Part shown: positions 41,854-53,813 of the stretch, piece by piece | How positions within the stretch are numbered: position 1 is the first letter of the stretch | Layout of the letters: each line of letters opens with the position of its first letter | Assembly: GCF_016808335.1 (NCBI RefSeq) | Contig: NC_053150.1 | Location: 25,254,538-25,318,537 of the forward strand | DNA: 64,000 nucleotides | Direction: 5' to 3' | Origin: Panicum virgatum | Taxonomy: Eukaryota; Streptophyta; Magnoliopsida; Poales; Poaceae | Position numbers and translations under genes: made by a program | Notes under the pieces: generated by a model | What the model was told of the DNA's origin: nothing | Databases searched by the model: none | What the model saw: only the letters and a program-made list of their open reading frames with translations

Positions 41854-43726
41854 CTACACGTATAAAAAGATGCCATGCAGGAGTTACAATGGTGCAAGGC
41901 ACTCAGGAGGCAATGTAATGCGAGTAAAAGAAGATAAGATTGGTAGTCATTTAACGAACAACCATGAAAAACTAGCGATAAAGGAAACGACTTGGTGCTG
42001 CTTGGCAGGTTTAATTTCCGACTGAGCTTAGCCTGAAGTGTTTCCTTTCAAGCAAAAGTTACGAACTCGCTTCGAAGGATTAACATAACTCTAGAGCAGC
42101 ACGGATCAAAATAGGAGTTTGCTTGATTGAAATTACACATGCATGGAAACATTAACTCGCAACAAGAATTTATCGAAATGAAAAGAATCAAGCACTAATA
42201 GATACACACATGCACATAGGATATGCACCTGAAACTTTTTCAGTGGACTACACACCCAAAGTGTAATCTACTGAATAAATTTCACAATTTTTAGAGCAGC
42301 GGAACACCCGGTATTAAATAAACTAGTTTAAACACAAAACACAAATTAAGCAGGGGAAAAAGTGACATTTTTCATGCATGAGTATTTTTCTACTGAAGAT
42401 CTTGATTTTATAAACCTAAAAAAATTTGGTTTACAATTTTAGGATTTTCCTGCATTTTTCTAGCAATTATCAAACTTTCACTCAAATCAACAAAAAGGAA
42501 AACAAAAACTAGAGCCACGGGCCCCACCCGTCAGCGAAATAAAGAGAGGGGGGGGGAGAGCTCCCCTGCTCTGCTCTGGCCAGGCACGTCGGCACGCCCG
42601 CGCGAGCGCGGCGGCCATGGGCCGGCCGGCCGGCGGTGCTGCTTGGCCGAGCCGCGGCCCGGGCGAGCCTGCAAAGCTGCAGCGCGAGCAAGGCGGCCAG
42701 GGGCGCACGCAGGGCGGCAGGGCGCACGCGCAGCGGGGCGGGAAGCGCGCGGGGCGGTGGCGGCTTGCTGCGCGGCGGCGTTCTCGCCGGTGGCGGCGCA
42801 GACCGGCGAAGGGGCGGGGCGCACCGCGGCCAGGAGGGTCCGGCGGAGCGGGGGCGCACGGCCACGCGGCTGGGACCCGCGCGGAGGCAGCCCGCGGCGG
42901 GCGCAGCGGCGGCGCCATGGCGACCACGGCGGCGCGGCGGTGGTCCAGCGCCGGTGGCCACGGAATCGAGCGGGGATAGGGTTGGGAAGGGAGAGGACAG
43001 CGCAAAGATGCTCACCAAAGGCTCGATTGGAGCGGAGGAGGGCCGGAGAGGGGAGCTCGACGGAAGGGGCGGAGCTTCGGAGAGGGCAACAATGGTGGCC
43101 GGTGGTCGCGGGCTCGATTCGGCCGGCGTAGAGTTCGTCCGAGCTCGGGAAGGGATGGAGGAGCTTCGGGGCGAGGCTAGGGAAGCTTTGGCGCGAGAAA
43201 TCGACGAAGGACGGCGAGGGGTGACCGGAGCAGGGATGCTCCGCAGCGGGCTCCTCAGGCTCGTCTTCCACTCGTTGCGAGCTCGAGGAAGGAGAAGTGT
43301 AGAGGAAAACGGACACGGCTCCGTGGGGATAAGGACGGGCGCGCGAGCGTGGAGGGCGAGGTTCGCCGACGGCCGACGCGGGGTCGCGGTATGGGCGCAT
43401 GTACGACTTTACTGGAGAACACAGTAACCGAGTGGAATTCGTTTGAAATGATTTTGATCAAAGTTTGACCGCCCAAAACTCCAAATTTTACATTGGTACA
43501 TGAAATTTGGCCAAAATAGAAGTTGTAGAGGGAGAGAAGATCTACAACTTTGCTTTTGGGCGAAAGTTGATATGAAGCTCGGATCAGAGACAAAAACGCG
43601 ATCGAACACTGCTAAACCGATGTTTATCGCGCAAACTCGATTAACGCTAACAATGAGCTTAAGTCCGTAATTAGCGGTTTAAGCACATGATTAGCATCGC
43701 AATTAACACTGGGTCGTTACAGCTAT

Positions 43727-44866
43727 GCTTTTCTAAATAATAACACTGAACCCCCGTCATCATTAGTGACAAGCTATCTGACGAGGGAACAACAAAGTTA
43801 ATTGCTGTTTTGGAAAAGCATAGGGCCGTGTTCCGCTATTCACTCCAAGACCTTAAGGGAATCAGCCCTGCCCTCTGCACGGATCATATTCCGATAGATT
43901 CTTCAAAAGCACCATCTAGAGAGCCTCAGCATAGGCTCAACAATACGATGCTAGAGGTTCAAGAAAGAGGTCCTAAAACTCCTGCATGCCGGGATAATCT
44001 ATCTCGTGCCTCACAGCGAGTGGGTTAGCCCCGTCTAGGTAGTACCAAAAAAGGGAGGTATGATGGTCGTTGAAAATAACAAAAATGAACTAATCCCTCA
44101 ACGAACCGTCACGGGATGGAGGATGTGTATAGACTACCGAAAACTCAACGCAGCCACAAAGAAGGATCACTTTCCGCTTCCGTTTATAGACAAAATGTTA
44201 GAATGGCTAGCTAAGCACTCCTTCTGTTTTCTTGTTGGGTATTTGGGTTATCATCAAATCCCCATCGATCCTGATGACCAGAGTAAGACCACGTTTACAT
44301 GCCCCTACGGAACTTATGCTTATCGTAGAATGTCGTTTGGGCTATGTAACGCTCCTGCATCATTCCAAAGATGCATGATGTCTATCTTTTCCGATATGAT
44401 CGAGGAAATCATGGAAGTTTTCATGGACGACTTCTCCATCTATTGAGAAACTTTTGATCATTGCCTTGAAAATTTAGACAAGGTCTTACAAAGATGCCAA
44501 GAGAAGGACCTAGTTCTCAATTGGGAGAAATGCCATTTCATGGTCCGTGAAGGCATCGTTCTCGGACACTTAGTGTCCGAAAGAGGAATAGAGGTGGATA
44601 AAGCCAAGATTGAGGTAATAGAACAACTTCCACCCCCGGTGAACGTTAAGGGCATTCGTAGCTTCCTAGGTCACGCGGGGTTCTACAGAAGATTCATCAA
44701 GGACTTTTCGCAAACTGCTAGACCCCTCACAAGCCTGTTAGCTAAGGATGAACCCTTCGAGTTCACCGACGAGTGCTTAGAATCCTTTGACACTCTGAAA
44801 ATGGCACTCGTCTCGGCTCCAATCATCCAACCTCCTGATTGGAGCCTTCCTTTTGAAATAATGTCT
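43727..44866 (+). pseudogene. pol: Reverse transcriptase of Athila-like element B
   Basis: Lead-in LEKHRAVFRYSLQDLKGISP, then after frame breaks (43990-44060) GWRMCIDYRKLNAATKKDH, YLGYHQIPIDPDDQSKTTF, CNAPASFQRCMM and the catalytic FMDD at about 44420-44431. A TGA at 44444-44446 follows SIY where the family has Gly. The same frame continues with HCLENLDKVLQRC, HLVSERGIEVDKAKIEVI and FLGHAGFYRRFIKDFS to about 44866. FMDDFS is characteristic of the Athila/Tat side of gypsy elements. Confidence 0.92.
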
Positions 44867-45245
44867 TGGCTAAACCAAAGATAAGAAGCATCATGCAATC
44901 GCTTACGCTAGCAAGACACTGACTGGAGCCCAACTTAATTATGCAACCACAGAGAAGGAGCTCTTGGCAGTTGTCTTTGCTATAGACAAGTTTAGATCTT
45001 ATCTGGTTGGAGCAAAAGTTATTGTTTATACTGATCATGCAGCTATAAAATACTTGCTCACCAAGAAAGATGCTAAACCTCGCTTAATAAGATGGATTCT
45101 ATTACTCCAAGAATTTGACCTTGAAATAAAAGATAAAAAGGGAGTAGAGAATACTGTTGCAGATCATCTATCGCGTATGCAGGTTACTAACTTGCAGGAA
45201 CCTCCGATAATGATTTTCTACACGATGACATGCTTCTTAAGGTGA
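44867..45245 (+). pseudogene. pol: RNase H of element B with loss of the first catalytic Asp
   Basis: After FEIM the segment that should hold the CDAS block is missing (a deletion of about 30 bp near 44863), and the frame changes. The remainder is clear: [73 protein letters not shown], ending [13 protein letters not shown]. Lacks the first Asp of the active site. Confidence 0.88.
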
Positions 45246-46545
45246 CGGACTTTACCCCATGGTACGCAAATATTGTGAACTTTATGGTTGCAGGATACGT
45301 GCCACCAGGGGAGAACAAGAAAAAGCTTATCTACGAGAGCCGTCGACATCTCTAGGATGATCCATACCCGTACAGGGTATGCATAGATGGTCTGCTGAGA
45401 CGATGTGTACCCGCAGCAGAAGCCATACAAATCATCGAGAAAGGCCATACTGCAGCATATGGAGGCCACTAAGGAGCATTCAGGAGTCAAGCAAAAATCT
45501 GGTAAAGTGGTTTCTTTTGGCCAACAATGTATGAAGACACCAGAGAATTCATTCGAAGGTGTCAAAGATGCCAGATGCAAGGTGTCATAACGACTCGCAA
45601 TGCAATGCCCCTCACGAGCAATCACCAAGTCGAATTATTCGACGTTTGGGGCATCGACTTCATGGCACCATTCCCAAAGTTCCAAGATTGCGAGTACATA
45701 TTGGTAGCAGTGGAGTACGTATCCAAGTGGGTGGAAGCACTACCATGTAGAGCTGCTGACGCCAAACACGCCCGGAAGATGTTCCAAGAAGTCATCTTCC
45801 CCCGATTTGGAACTCCACGAATGGTCATAAGTGACAGGGGATCACACTTCATTGACAAAACCTTCCGAAACTACCTAAGGGAGTTAGGAGCCAAGCACAA
45901 CATTACCACCACATAGCACCCACAAACAAACGGCCAGGCAGAAACTTCCAACAAACAAATTAAAAATATTCTGTAGAATACCGTCAACGAGATGGGGAAG
46001 GGATGGAAAAGTAAGTTGCCGATGCACTCTGGGCATATAGGACAGCATACAAAACCCCCATCGGAATGCCCCCATTCCAACTCGTCTACGGCAAAACATG
46101 CCATCTGCCAGTGGAACTAGAACACAGAGCCCACTGGGTCATACGGCAGTGGAACATGGATTTGAAGCAAGCCGGAAAGAATCGACAGATCCAACTGGCA
46201 GAATTAGAAGAGTGGAGAGAGAAGTCTTACCACAGTGCCAGGATCTACAAAGACAGAACAAAAAAGATGGAACGACAAGAGGATCAAGCCGAAGGAATTC
46301 AATCCCGGAGATAAGGTATTATTGTTTAATTCCAGGGTTAAGCTCTTTGGCGAATGCAAGCTCCGAAGCAAGTGGAAAGGACCATAGACCGTCGTCAACG
46401 CATCATCACATGGAGCCGTCACACTTCAAGATGATGAAGGTAAGTTATTCAAGGTAAATGGCCAGTGTTTAAAAGTTTTTCATATGCCATATAACTCCAG
46501 TGAAGAGTTTGATATTATAAAATTAGTAGAGTTCGACACATTTCA
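45246..46545 (+). pseudogene. pol: Integrase of Athila-like element B
   Basis: HHCC domain: GHTAAYGGH and CQRCQMQG. Core: VWGIDFMAPFPKF (Asp), VISDRGSHFIDKTFRNYLRE (Asp), a TAG at 45914-45916, HPQTNGQAETSNKQIKNIL (Glu), another stop, then [20 protein letters not shown] at 46066. The C-terminal domain [27 protein letters not shown] is in a third frame. Several stops and shifts make it inactive. Confidence 0.9.
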
Positions 46546-46645
46546 AACTCCTCAGTCCAAAAATATAACCCAAAACCACTTGCATGGGGGCCACCATGTG
46601 CCCCCAAACCCGTGAGAGAAAAATGGAAGCTAGAAGGGCCCAAGT

Positions 46646-46683
46646 GGGGCCGGCCGAACCCCTGGGTCGGCCGACCCAACCTG
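46646..46683. repeat. GGCCGAACC quasi-palindrome, copy 4
   Basis: GGCCGAACC and GGGTCGGCC arms, one mismatch; 25 bp upstream of TATTTAAA. Confidence 0.8.
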
Positions 46684-46873
46684 GCAGAGGGAGCACTCCA
46701 AATTTCGTATTTAAACTCCCTCGAATGGCTACTTCTAATTTCCATATGTGCCGGGCTGCAGAATGGAAATTTTCTCCCGGTTTTGAATTTAAAATGATCC
46801 TCTCCTCTTTTCTCCCTCACCTCCATTCTTGATCTTCTTGCTCTCCTCCTCTCCACAACTCTGAGCATTCTCC
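46646..46873 (+). promoter_or_regulatory. Internal promoter-like module in element B
   Basis: Quasi-palindrome, TATTTAAA at 46708-46715, a CT-rich stretch (CTCCTCTCCACAACTC) and an ATG in good context at 46874. Same order as the module at 22470-22830 in element C. Confidence 0.4.
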
Positions 46874-47749
46874 ATGGCCGGCAAGGCGATCGTTCCACCT
46901 TCGCCCTCGAAGGAGAACCCTCACCGGCAAATCTCACGCTAGCAGCCATGGAAGTCGACCAGGAGGCCGAGCACATCTCCAAGACACCATTGGCGATCAT
47001 CCCTGCACCAGCGTCAAAGGAGGCGCCGAGGGGCTCCAAAGGGGGGTCGGCCGAACCCCTGGTTGGCCGAACCACCATGGTGGCCCCTCGGCCTCCCGTT
47101 CGTCATCTCGCATCGTCAGGAAGATCTCCACCAAGAGGGGTAGGTGCCCGGGTTCAGGAGGTTTTGCACGTTCGACGACGGGGATGCTCGCACCGAAGGA
47201 CGTCTCCAAGCGCCTCTTCACCGATCCACTTCCACCGATGCCACTAGAGGAAGATTAGGAACACGTGTATTCACTGTATACAAAAAAGTGGCGATGTCGT
47301 TAGCCACAACTATGTAACCACACCCACACGCACGACCACGACACCCTCGCCTCCGCAATGTTTTCACGTTGTAGGCATCCGTACCCCAGGCGGTGGGTAC
47401 GGCAAGAGGTTGATGCCCGAACTCTCTTCTAAGGATAAAGGAGAAGCCGAGTCCATGGCATCCTCCCCTAAGGGTGCCAAACGCATCAAGAGGCACATCC
47501 CCCCTCCTCCGATCACGCGCCCTGGTGGGTAGTTCGAGAGTGATGACGAGTAGGTCCTCAAGGGGCCTAAGGTCGCCTAGCTCCTTCGCATAGTGATCAA
47601 ACTGCGCGATGGGCACAAGGAGATTAGCGACCGTGTGGCGGAGCTCACTCTAGTGCTCAAGTCCGTCAAGGACGATTATGATACGCTCCGCCGCGGTCTA
47701 GGCGTTAGGATAGAACGCTTAGAGAAACGTGTTGAGAAGGGCAACCTTT
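46874..47749 (+). pseudogene. Decayed last ORF of element B, unknown function
   Basis: ATG 46874 (MAGKAIVPPSPSKENP) opens a short frame, after which only fragments are readable: SKDKGEAESMASSPKGAKRIK, and a C-terminal heptad-like segment KEISDRVAELTLVLKSVKDD, YDTLRRGLGVRIERLEKRVE ending at TAG near 47749. The C-terminal coiled-coil resembles the end of proteins encoded after pol in grass Athila-like elements. It contains a quasi-palindrome (47041) inside the reading region. I cannot name the protein; no membrane segment is visible. Confidence 0.5.
47041..47074. repeat. GGCCGAACC quasi-palindrome, copy 5
   Basis: GTCGGCCGAACC and GGTTGGCCGAACC; one arm has lost a base. Lies inside the decayed last ORF of B. 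Confidence 0.75.
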
Positions 47750-49290
47750 AGATTGCACAACACCCTTCACAGTTATCTTTGGGCACATTACCACTTTACT
47801 TTTCAGTCTTTATTTTCATGTATTTCTCTTCAAATGTAATGTGCTCCCATATTTGATAATTCAATAAAAGATCAACCCCCCAGTCTTCAAACCGGCAGAG
47901 TTTTGTTTTGTTTCCATATGTTTTTGAATAAGATCGCAGGCCAAAGTCCAGTGTGGGGGAGCAGCGCATACCTAGCACAGCAAACAACACCGAGACGGAT
48001 GATGCACAAAAGGGACAGGGCCAGAGGATCCACTCTTGGGCCAGCCGACCCATGGGTTCGGCCGAACCCAAGAAGGGCCCATCTCGGTCCTGCAATCTCC
48101 TGGACCTCGGTTTGTATCTCTACTTCTGTTTCCCCTAGGTTCCAATAAAAATCCTATGCAAAAACTGCATAAATAAAATTAAAAAGAACCATGCACTCCA
48201 TAGACTTCATGATAAAATTTGCATACTCTTTATACCTTGTCTTTACCTCATTCTTGTGTACCAACTCATGTTAGGGACCCCATGTTAATCTAGTAATTGA
48301 CTTTTGAGATATGGTTAAAATGAATGGAATCTTGTTCTCCCTTGTAAAGTGTTTAAAATTTCTTATAAAAATATAAGAACTTTATAGCATGGCTCCTCGT
48401 TTATTTATAAAATTCCTATCCAAGGCCATATTTTGTTCAAAACTTAAAACCTTCTACATATGCAATTTGTTATCTCTTTGAGCTTTGTCAAAATGTTGTG
48501 ACCCTTTGAGATATGCATTTCATACTCCCATGATCAAGATCATGTACACTCCACATATTTTGCCAACTTCTACACCGGGAGTTGTGCAAGATTATTTCAC
48601 CCACTCCATTCCACAAAATATAAACTCCATGTTATTCATGGCTATTCTCTCCAAGTTGCAAAGACATGGGCTGTTAAAAAAAATCTCTGGACACATGAAG
48701 GTCGAAGGTATTCAAAAGAGAAAGAAAAGAAATATGGACACATGAAGGTCTAATGTGTTTCAAAAGAAAGTTAGCCCATGTCCAAAGAAATAAGAGAGAA
48801 ATAGCTCATGAAAGGAGTTCATATACCATCCACAAAAATTCCACACACTTGCACATCTTGATCAAGGTTTATGACTTGTTTCTCCTAAGGATCCGGTCTT
48901 TGACTTAGCAACACAAGAGGAACAGGTATGCCTTCAACTTTCCCCTACCCTGAGCTCTACATAAGCCTTTCTAGAGGTAGGAGAAAAAGAAGGCATGATC
49001 TGCCTTGGTGAGGAATCCAAAAAGAAAAAACAGAGATCCGAGAGTACAAACTGAGGAGCGAAGCTATGTTTCGATTTTGAAAATTCATAAAACCTTAAGT
49101 ATCTAAGCTCGGGAGACTAAGGAACCTAAAGCTTAAACTGTTCCAAGTTTCAATTATCAAGATAAGCATGGTAGACACTTAAAAAGTTCACAAGTCTGGG
49201 AGAAAAACTTGGAATAATTTGTATGCAGGTTTCTTCAGAGGAGTTGCATCCACCTTAGTCTTCGCCTCTTTACTTGAGGACGAGCAAAGG
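47750..49290 (+). other. 3' noncoding region of element B, no gene
   Basis: Long AT-rich stretch between the last ORF and the PPT with only short broken frames. A sixth quasi-palindrome lies at 48038-48070. Near the end, TTGAGGACGAGCAAAGGC leads into the PPT, the standard Athila/Tat ending. Confidence 0.7.
48038..48070. repeat. GGCCGAACC quasi-palindrome, copy 6
   Basis: GCCGACCC-AT-GGGTTCGGC, one mismatch in the arms. Confidence 0.8.
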
Positions 49291-49306
49291 CTAAGAATGG
49301 GGGTGT
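49291..49306 (+). promoter_or_regulatory. Element B polypurine tract
   Basis: AAGAATGGGGGTGT directly before the LTR start TGTTGACGG, after GACGAGCAAAGG. Confidence 0.8.
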
Positions 49307-50567
49307 TGTTGACGGTCCTTAAGCCAGAAATAAAGCCGTCAACTCCTGCATCTTTTCATAACTTTCAAACACCAAAAGTAGTTATAGGGCTTATTTCTAA
49401 TCATTTCCACGAGTTTTGGTGATTCTTGGATTGCAGGCACCCATACACGGAATAAGGCAAAAACATACACAAGACGCAATACAAGTAAATAGAAAATCCA
49501 ATCCTACATCACACTTATGAAGAGGGCCCCATTGTCAGAACAAAACTGACGTATCCAACCCCGGCACCGACATATCAGAGAAGAGGACCCACCTAGCAGT
49601 CACCCTGCAAAAGACGGTGGGCAAAGGCAGCAGAGGGGGGGTAGGCCGAACCCCAGGTTCGGCCGAACCTGGACTGGTTCCCGGGCCCTCAGCTTCGGAA
49701 GGAAGGCTGCCACTGCCATCCCAACGTCAGTTGCCAACTTTCCCGTGCTTTTCTCACCCGGGAACCGACCTCTTCACACTATATAAGGAGCCTCCACACA
49801 CCCTCTCAAGTCATTCATAACTTCATTCATTTAATCACATACACAAGGAGAAGGAGTAGTAGTCAGACTCCACTTGTATCATTAGAGAAGGGAAGTGTGC
49901 GGGGTGGAGGATCGGAGAAGAGCCGGACGTGTCGGCCTCTCTTCATCTTGTACTTCAACAGGTATGAAACACTTGAGTATGTATCCGGAGTTCATCTTCT
50001 GTTAAGTTCTCGGTTCAATATTCTTAAGTTATTCATTTGTTTACGGGTTCATCGTTCGTTCTCGTAATGGATACTCTGGTAGAGCGCCCCTGATAAAGAC
50101 GGGTAACCCTACGCAACGCTAGAGTACGTAGTCGAAGGCTTAACCGTGGTGCTTAGGTCCTAGATTGCCTTTGTTTGCCTCATACTCCACAGTATTGTGG
50201 GGTAGACCGCAGGTGGTGACAGCCCTGTCAGTCCGCTACGAAGCTGCTTCATAACCACTCCCCCCTGTCCGAGTACAGCGTAGAGCCACAAGCCGGAGGT
50301 CCCTAACAGTACCTGGGTCAGACCGGTGCCGGAAGTAAACAAGTGACGAGCATAAGTTTACCTTGCCTTGACCCTTAACCTTAGATAAACCACACTACCC
50401 GAAGCTCTCCTACTTCTTGTTCTCCTGGGTTAAGCTAGCTAGAAGGTCGTTACACCTCCGTTCCCTGTGAAATTACGATACCCTGAATACTCTCCGGGTG
50501 AAGTGCTACAACGATATCTCCGTGCGCTTGCGGATTATTCTGTGATCATTATGAAATACCAATAAAC
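49307..50567 (+). mobile_element. Element B 3' LTR
   Basis: Complete copy: terminal hairpin GTTGACGG/CCGTCAAC (49308-49315, 49336-49343), quasi-palindrome at 49641, TATA at 49779-49788, end ..CCAATAAACA. Aligns with both parts of the split 5' LTR. No gene. Confidence 0.85.
49641..49672. repeat. GGCCGAACC quasi-palindrome, copy 7
   Basis: Perfect 9-bp arms around CCA, about 107 bp upstream of the TATA box in the B 3' LTR. Confidence 0.85.
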
Positions 50568-50713
50568 AACTCATGTGAGTGTGTAAGAACGAGAGATCAA
50601 AATAAATTGAATAAAATCAAAGAAAACTCATAAATGGCCCAAAAATGCCTCAAAAATTAAGAAAATTAAAAAAAAGAATGCACATAAGAGCCAAATGCCA
50701 AATGTACTAGTTT

Positions 50714-51453
50714 TCAAGCCACATTTGAGAAGTCAATGATGTTTAGCTCATTTCTCAACTTGCAAAACCGAGATTTATCCAATGGCTTGGTAAATATATC
50801 GGCTAATTGATCATCCGTGCCAATTCCATCAATTTTGATATCACCATTGTTCACATGATCTCTAAGAAAATGATGACGGATATCAATATGCTTGGTTCTT
50901 GAATGTTGCACCGGATTAGTTACAATTTTCACGGCACTTTCATTATCACATAATAAGAGAATTTCATCAAACTTCACACCAAAATCAAGAAGAGTTTGCT
51001 TCATCCATAACAGTTGTGCACAACAATTTTTGGCCGAAATATATTCCGCTTCGGTTGTTGAAAGAGCCACCAAATTTTGCTTCTTCGAAGACCAAGATAC
51101 AAGAGATCTTCCAAGAAATTGACAACCACCGGAAGTACATTTCCTATCAACTTTGCACCCGGCATAATCGGAATACGAAAGACCAACTAGATTAAAATGA
51201 GCACCCTTGGGATACCATAAGCCAATATTAGGAGTGAATTTCAAGTATCTCAATATACGTTTGACGGCGGTCAAATGACATTCTCTAGGTATGGCTTGAA
51301 ATAGTGCACACATGCAAACACTAAACATGATGTCGGGCCTAGATGCGGTCGAATAAAGAAAGCTACCAATCATAGAACGATAAAGCTTTTGATCAACCGA
51401 GTTACCTCCCTCATCTAGGTCGAGATGCCCATTGGTAGCCATAAGAGTCTTGA
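50714..51453 (-). pseudogene. pol: Copia RNase H of element E
   Basis: Minus strand open frame 51442-50714. YRSMIGSFLYSTASRPDI marks the RT-RNase H connection, YSDYAGCKVDRKCTSGGC and SLVSWSSKKQNLVALSTTEA the RNase H core, HIDIRHHFLRDH and LADIFTKPLDKSRFCKL the C-terminal end. It closes with IDFSNVA at 50714, so this domain is intact from end to end. A stop near 51455 separates it from RT. Confidence 0.92.
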
Positions 51454-52440
51454 TTTATTTTGTATCTTCCATACCAAATTTCTTCAAGATATCCTTCACA
51501 TATTTAGATTGACACACAAAGGTGCCTTCCCTGAGTTGGTTGATTTGAAGTCCAAGAAAGAAACTCAATTCACCAATCATGGACATCTCAAATTCCCTAG
51601 ACATCATTTCACCAAATTCCTCACAAAAACTTGGGTTAGTTGACCCAAAGATAATATCATCAACATAAATTTGACAAACAAACAAATCCTTACCCATAGC
51701 TTTGGTGAACAAAGTAGTATCAACTTTACCAATTTTGAAGCCCTTAGAAATAAGAAAATCCCTCAATCTTTTATACCAGGCCCTAGGAGCTTGCTTAAGA
51801 CCATAAAGAGCTTTAGAGAGCTTGTATACATAATTTGGCATCTTTGGATCTTCAAAACCGGGAGGTTGCTCAACATACACAAGTTTACTAATCTTGCCAT
51901 TCAAGAAAGCACTTTTCACATCCATTTGATAAAGTTTTATGTTGTGAGAGCATGCATAAGCCAATAAAATTCTAATATCTTCTAATCTAGCTACGGGAGA
52001 AAAGGTTTTACCAAAATCCAAACCTTCGACTTGAGTGAAGCCTTGAGGTACCAATTTTGCCTTGTTTCTCACAACAATTTCATCTCATTTTGCTTCTTAC
52101 GAAAGACCCATTTAGTGCCAATGAAATTATGATTCTTGGGCTTTTCAACCAAATCCCAAACTTGATTTCGGGTGAAATTATTCAATTCTTCATGTAGAGC
52201 ATTCACCGAATCCGGATCTCTCAAAGCTTCATCTACATGGTTAGGTTCAAAAAAAGATACAAAAGAATAGTGTTCACAAAATGAAGCAATGCGAGATCGA
52301 GTTTGAACACCCTTACTAATATCACCCATGGTTTGATCCACGGGGAGATCCTTTGCAAGAACATGATTAATTCTTTGAGGAGCAATGTGTTCTTGAGTTG
52401 ATGTAGAAGGTGATGTAGTTGAGTCTACTTGATCTTGCAT
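51454..52440 (-). pseudogene. pol: Copia reverse transcriptase of element E
   Basis: N-terminal part 52440-52072: VNALHEELNNFTRNQVWDLV and FIGTKWVFRKK. After a frame change at about 52070: [49 protein letters not shown], the catalytic YVDD near 51656-51667, FFLGLQINQL. Only one frameshift and one stop, so it is better preserved than the plus-strand copia at 5694. Confidence 0.92.
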
Positions 52441-53351
52441 ATAATAGAAGGAACACCTTCATCCTCATCTTCGTCTCTTCGTCTAACATCACCAATTGAC
52501 AAATTCTTGATTGCATTTCTCAAGCCATCACTTCTCACATCATCAAGATTTTCTTGTTCATCATGAGACCCATTGATTTCATCAAACTCCACATCATATA
52601 CTTCTTCAACAATGCCATGAGTTTTGTTGTAGACCCGATAAGCCTTGCTATAAGATTAATACCCAAGAAGAAAACCTTCATCACATTTACTTTGGAACTT
52701 TGATAACCGAGTTCCCTTCTTGAGAATATAGCATTTACAACCAAACACTCTAAAATATGAGATATTTGGTTTCCTTCCAATGAGCAATTCATATCGGGTC
52801 TTGTTGTGAAATCTATGACAATATAATCTATTTGAAGCATGACAAGCCTTGTTGATTGCCTCGGCCCAAAAACTATCCGAAACATTATACTCGGAGAGCA
52901 TTAATCTTGCCATATCAATCAAAGCCCTATTCTTCCTTTCAATAAGACCATTTTGCTCCGGAGTATACTTGGTTGAGAACTAATGCTTGATTCCCTTTTC
53001 ATCACACAATTCCTCAACTCTTCTGTTTCTAAACTCACTTCCATTGTCACTTCACACTTTCTTCACCTTGAGTTCAAATTCAATCTCGGCCCTTGTTATG
53101 AATTTCTTGAATATATCATATGTATCGGCCTTGTCATGAAGAAAACCCATGTATATCTTGAATAATCATCCACTACCACAAAACAATAGCAATTTCCTTC
53201 AATGCTTCTATATGTTGTAGGACCAGATAAATCCAAATGCAACCATTGCGGGTAGAATGCTAGATGCCCGGGACCACGTTACTATTATTTCTTTCTCCTC
53301 CTTCATATTAACCTTTTCGATAACTAAATCATGCTTCAAGAGTCGGTTGAG
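52441..53351 (-). pseudogene. pol: Copia integrase of element E
   Basis: Readable in pieces on the minus strand: KKFITRAEIEFELKVKKV, a stop, SDNGSEFRN (second Asp), CDEKGIKH and KYTPEQNGL with ERKNR (catalytic Glu), then 52922-52656 MIDMARLMLSEYN, FWAEAINKACHASNRLY, YELLIGRKPNISYFRVFGCK and CDEGFLLGY. The first catalytic Asp region (53160-53250) is poorly preserved. Several stops and shifts. Confidence 0.85.
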
Positions 53352-53813
53352 TTATTTCATGCCAACATTACCAAATATTCTATGCCATAACCAACCCAAA
53401 GATGATTTAGAGAACAAGCACGTAGACAAATTTGCCTCTCTAGTAGCAAAATCCACAAGATATACATCCTCATGTCTAAATCCCGTGAAGATATGATCAT
53501 TTCCATCCAAACTAATCACTACAATATCATCCTTAGTCAAACTACACTTATAACCAAAATCACAAAGTTGAGTGACCGACAAAAGATTGAACTTGAGAGA
53601 ATCAATTAGCAATACTTTTGAAAGAGAATGATCACTTGAGATAGCAATTGTACCAACTCCTTTGACCTTGCCTCGGCTATTGTCACCAAAGATGATATCA
53701 CTATAGCCAACAACATTATCATCAAGAGAGGAAAATATTTTTGAATCTCCGATCATATGTTGAGTGCATCCACTATCAAGCACCCAATGTCTTCCTCCGG
53801 CCTTATAATTCAC
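53352..53813 (-). pseudogene. Copia protease and pre-integrase region of element E
   Basis: HWVLDSGCTQHMIGD contains the active-site DSG of copia proteases; IIFGDNSRGKVKGVGTI and LLSVTQLCDFGYKCSL follow. The C-terminus GWLWHRIFGNVGMK is the start of the zinc-binding pre-integrase domain (GAG_pre-integrs), where a stop ends the frame. Length of the open frame 153 codons. Confidence 0.9.

Larger units (their letters stand above)
40477..43721 (-). mobile_element. Solo gypsy LTR D, minus orientation
   Basis: Plus-sense ends TGTCACAG and CGTTACA, i.e. minus-strand TGTAACGACCC..CTGTGACA. Flanks GCTAC (40472-40476) and GCTAT (43722-43726) are a 5-bp duplication with one mismatch, and the B coding frame continues across it. 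Length 3245 bp. GC-rich block at 42530-43400 with overlapping ORFs on both strands (up to 289 codons) that show no recognisable domain and are not accepted as genes. The minus strand carries the conserved hairpin and the two coding cassettes. Confidence 0.92.
17932..50567 (+). mobile_element. Athila-like Ty3/gypsy element B, host of two nested insertions
   Basis: LTRs start TGTTGACGGTCCTTAAG at 17932 and 49307. The 5' LTR is split at 18317 by element C and resumes at 38752. After an internal deletion come gag, a protease-like region, RT, RNase H, integrase, a decayed last ORF, a PPT and a complete 3' LTR ending near 50567. The solo LTR 40477-43721 interrupts it. A target duplication is not visible (left flank AAAAA, right flank ACTCA), so one end may be altered or my 3' boundary is off by some bases. 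Confidence 0.85.

Noticed and set aside
42487..43427. Long GC-rich ORFs on both strands (up to 289 codons)
   Set aside because: They lie inside solo LTR D, overlap in at least four frames, and have no recognisable domain; GC-rich DNA with few stops explains them.
50555..50575. Target duplication for element B
   Set aside because: Left flank AAAAA has no match next to the 3' LTR end at about 50567, so none is claimed.
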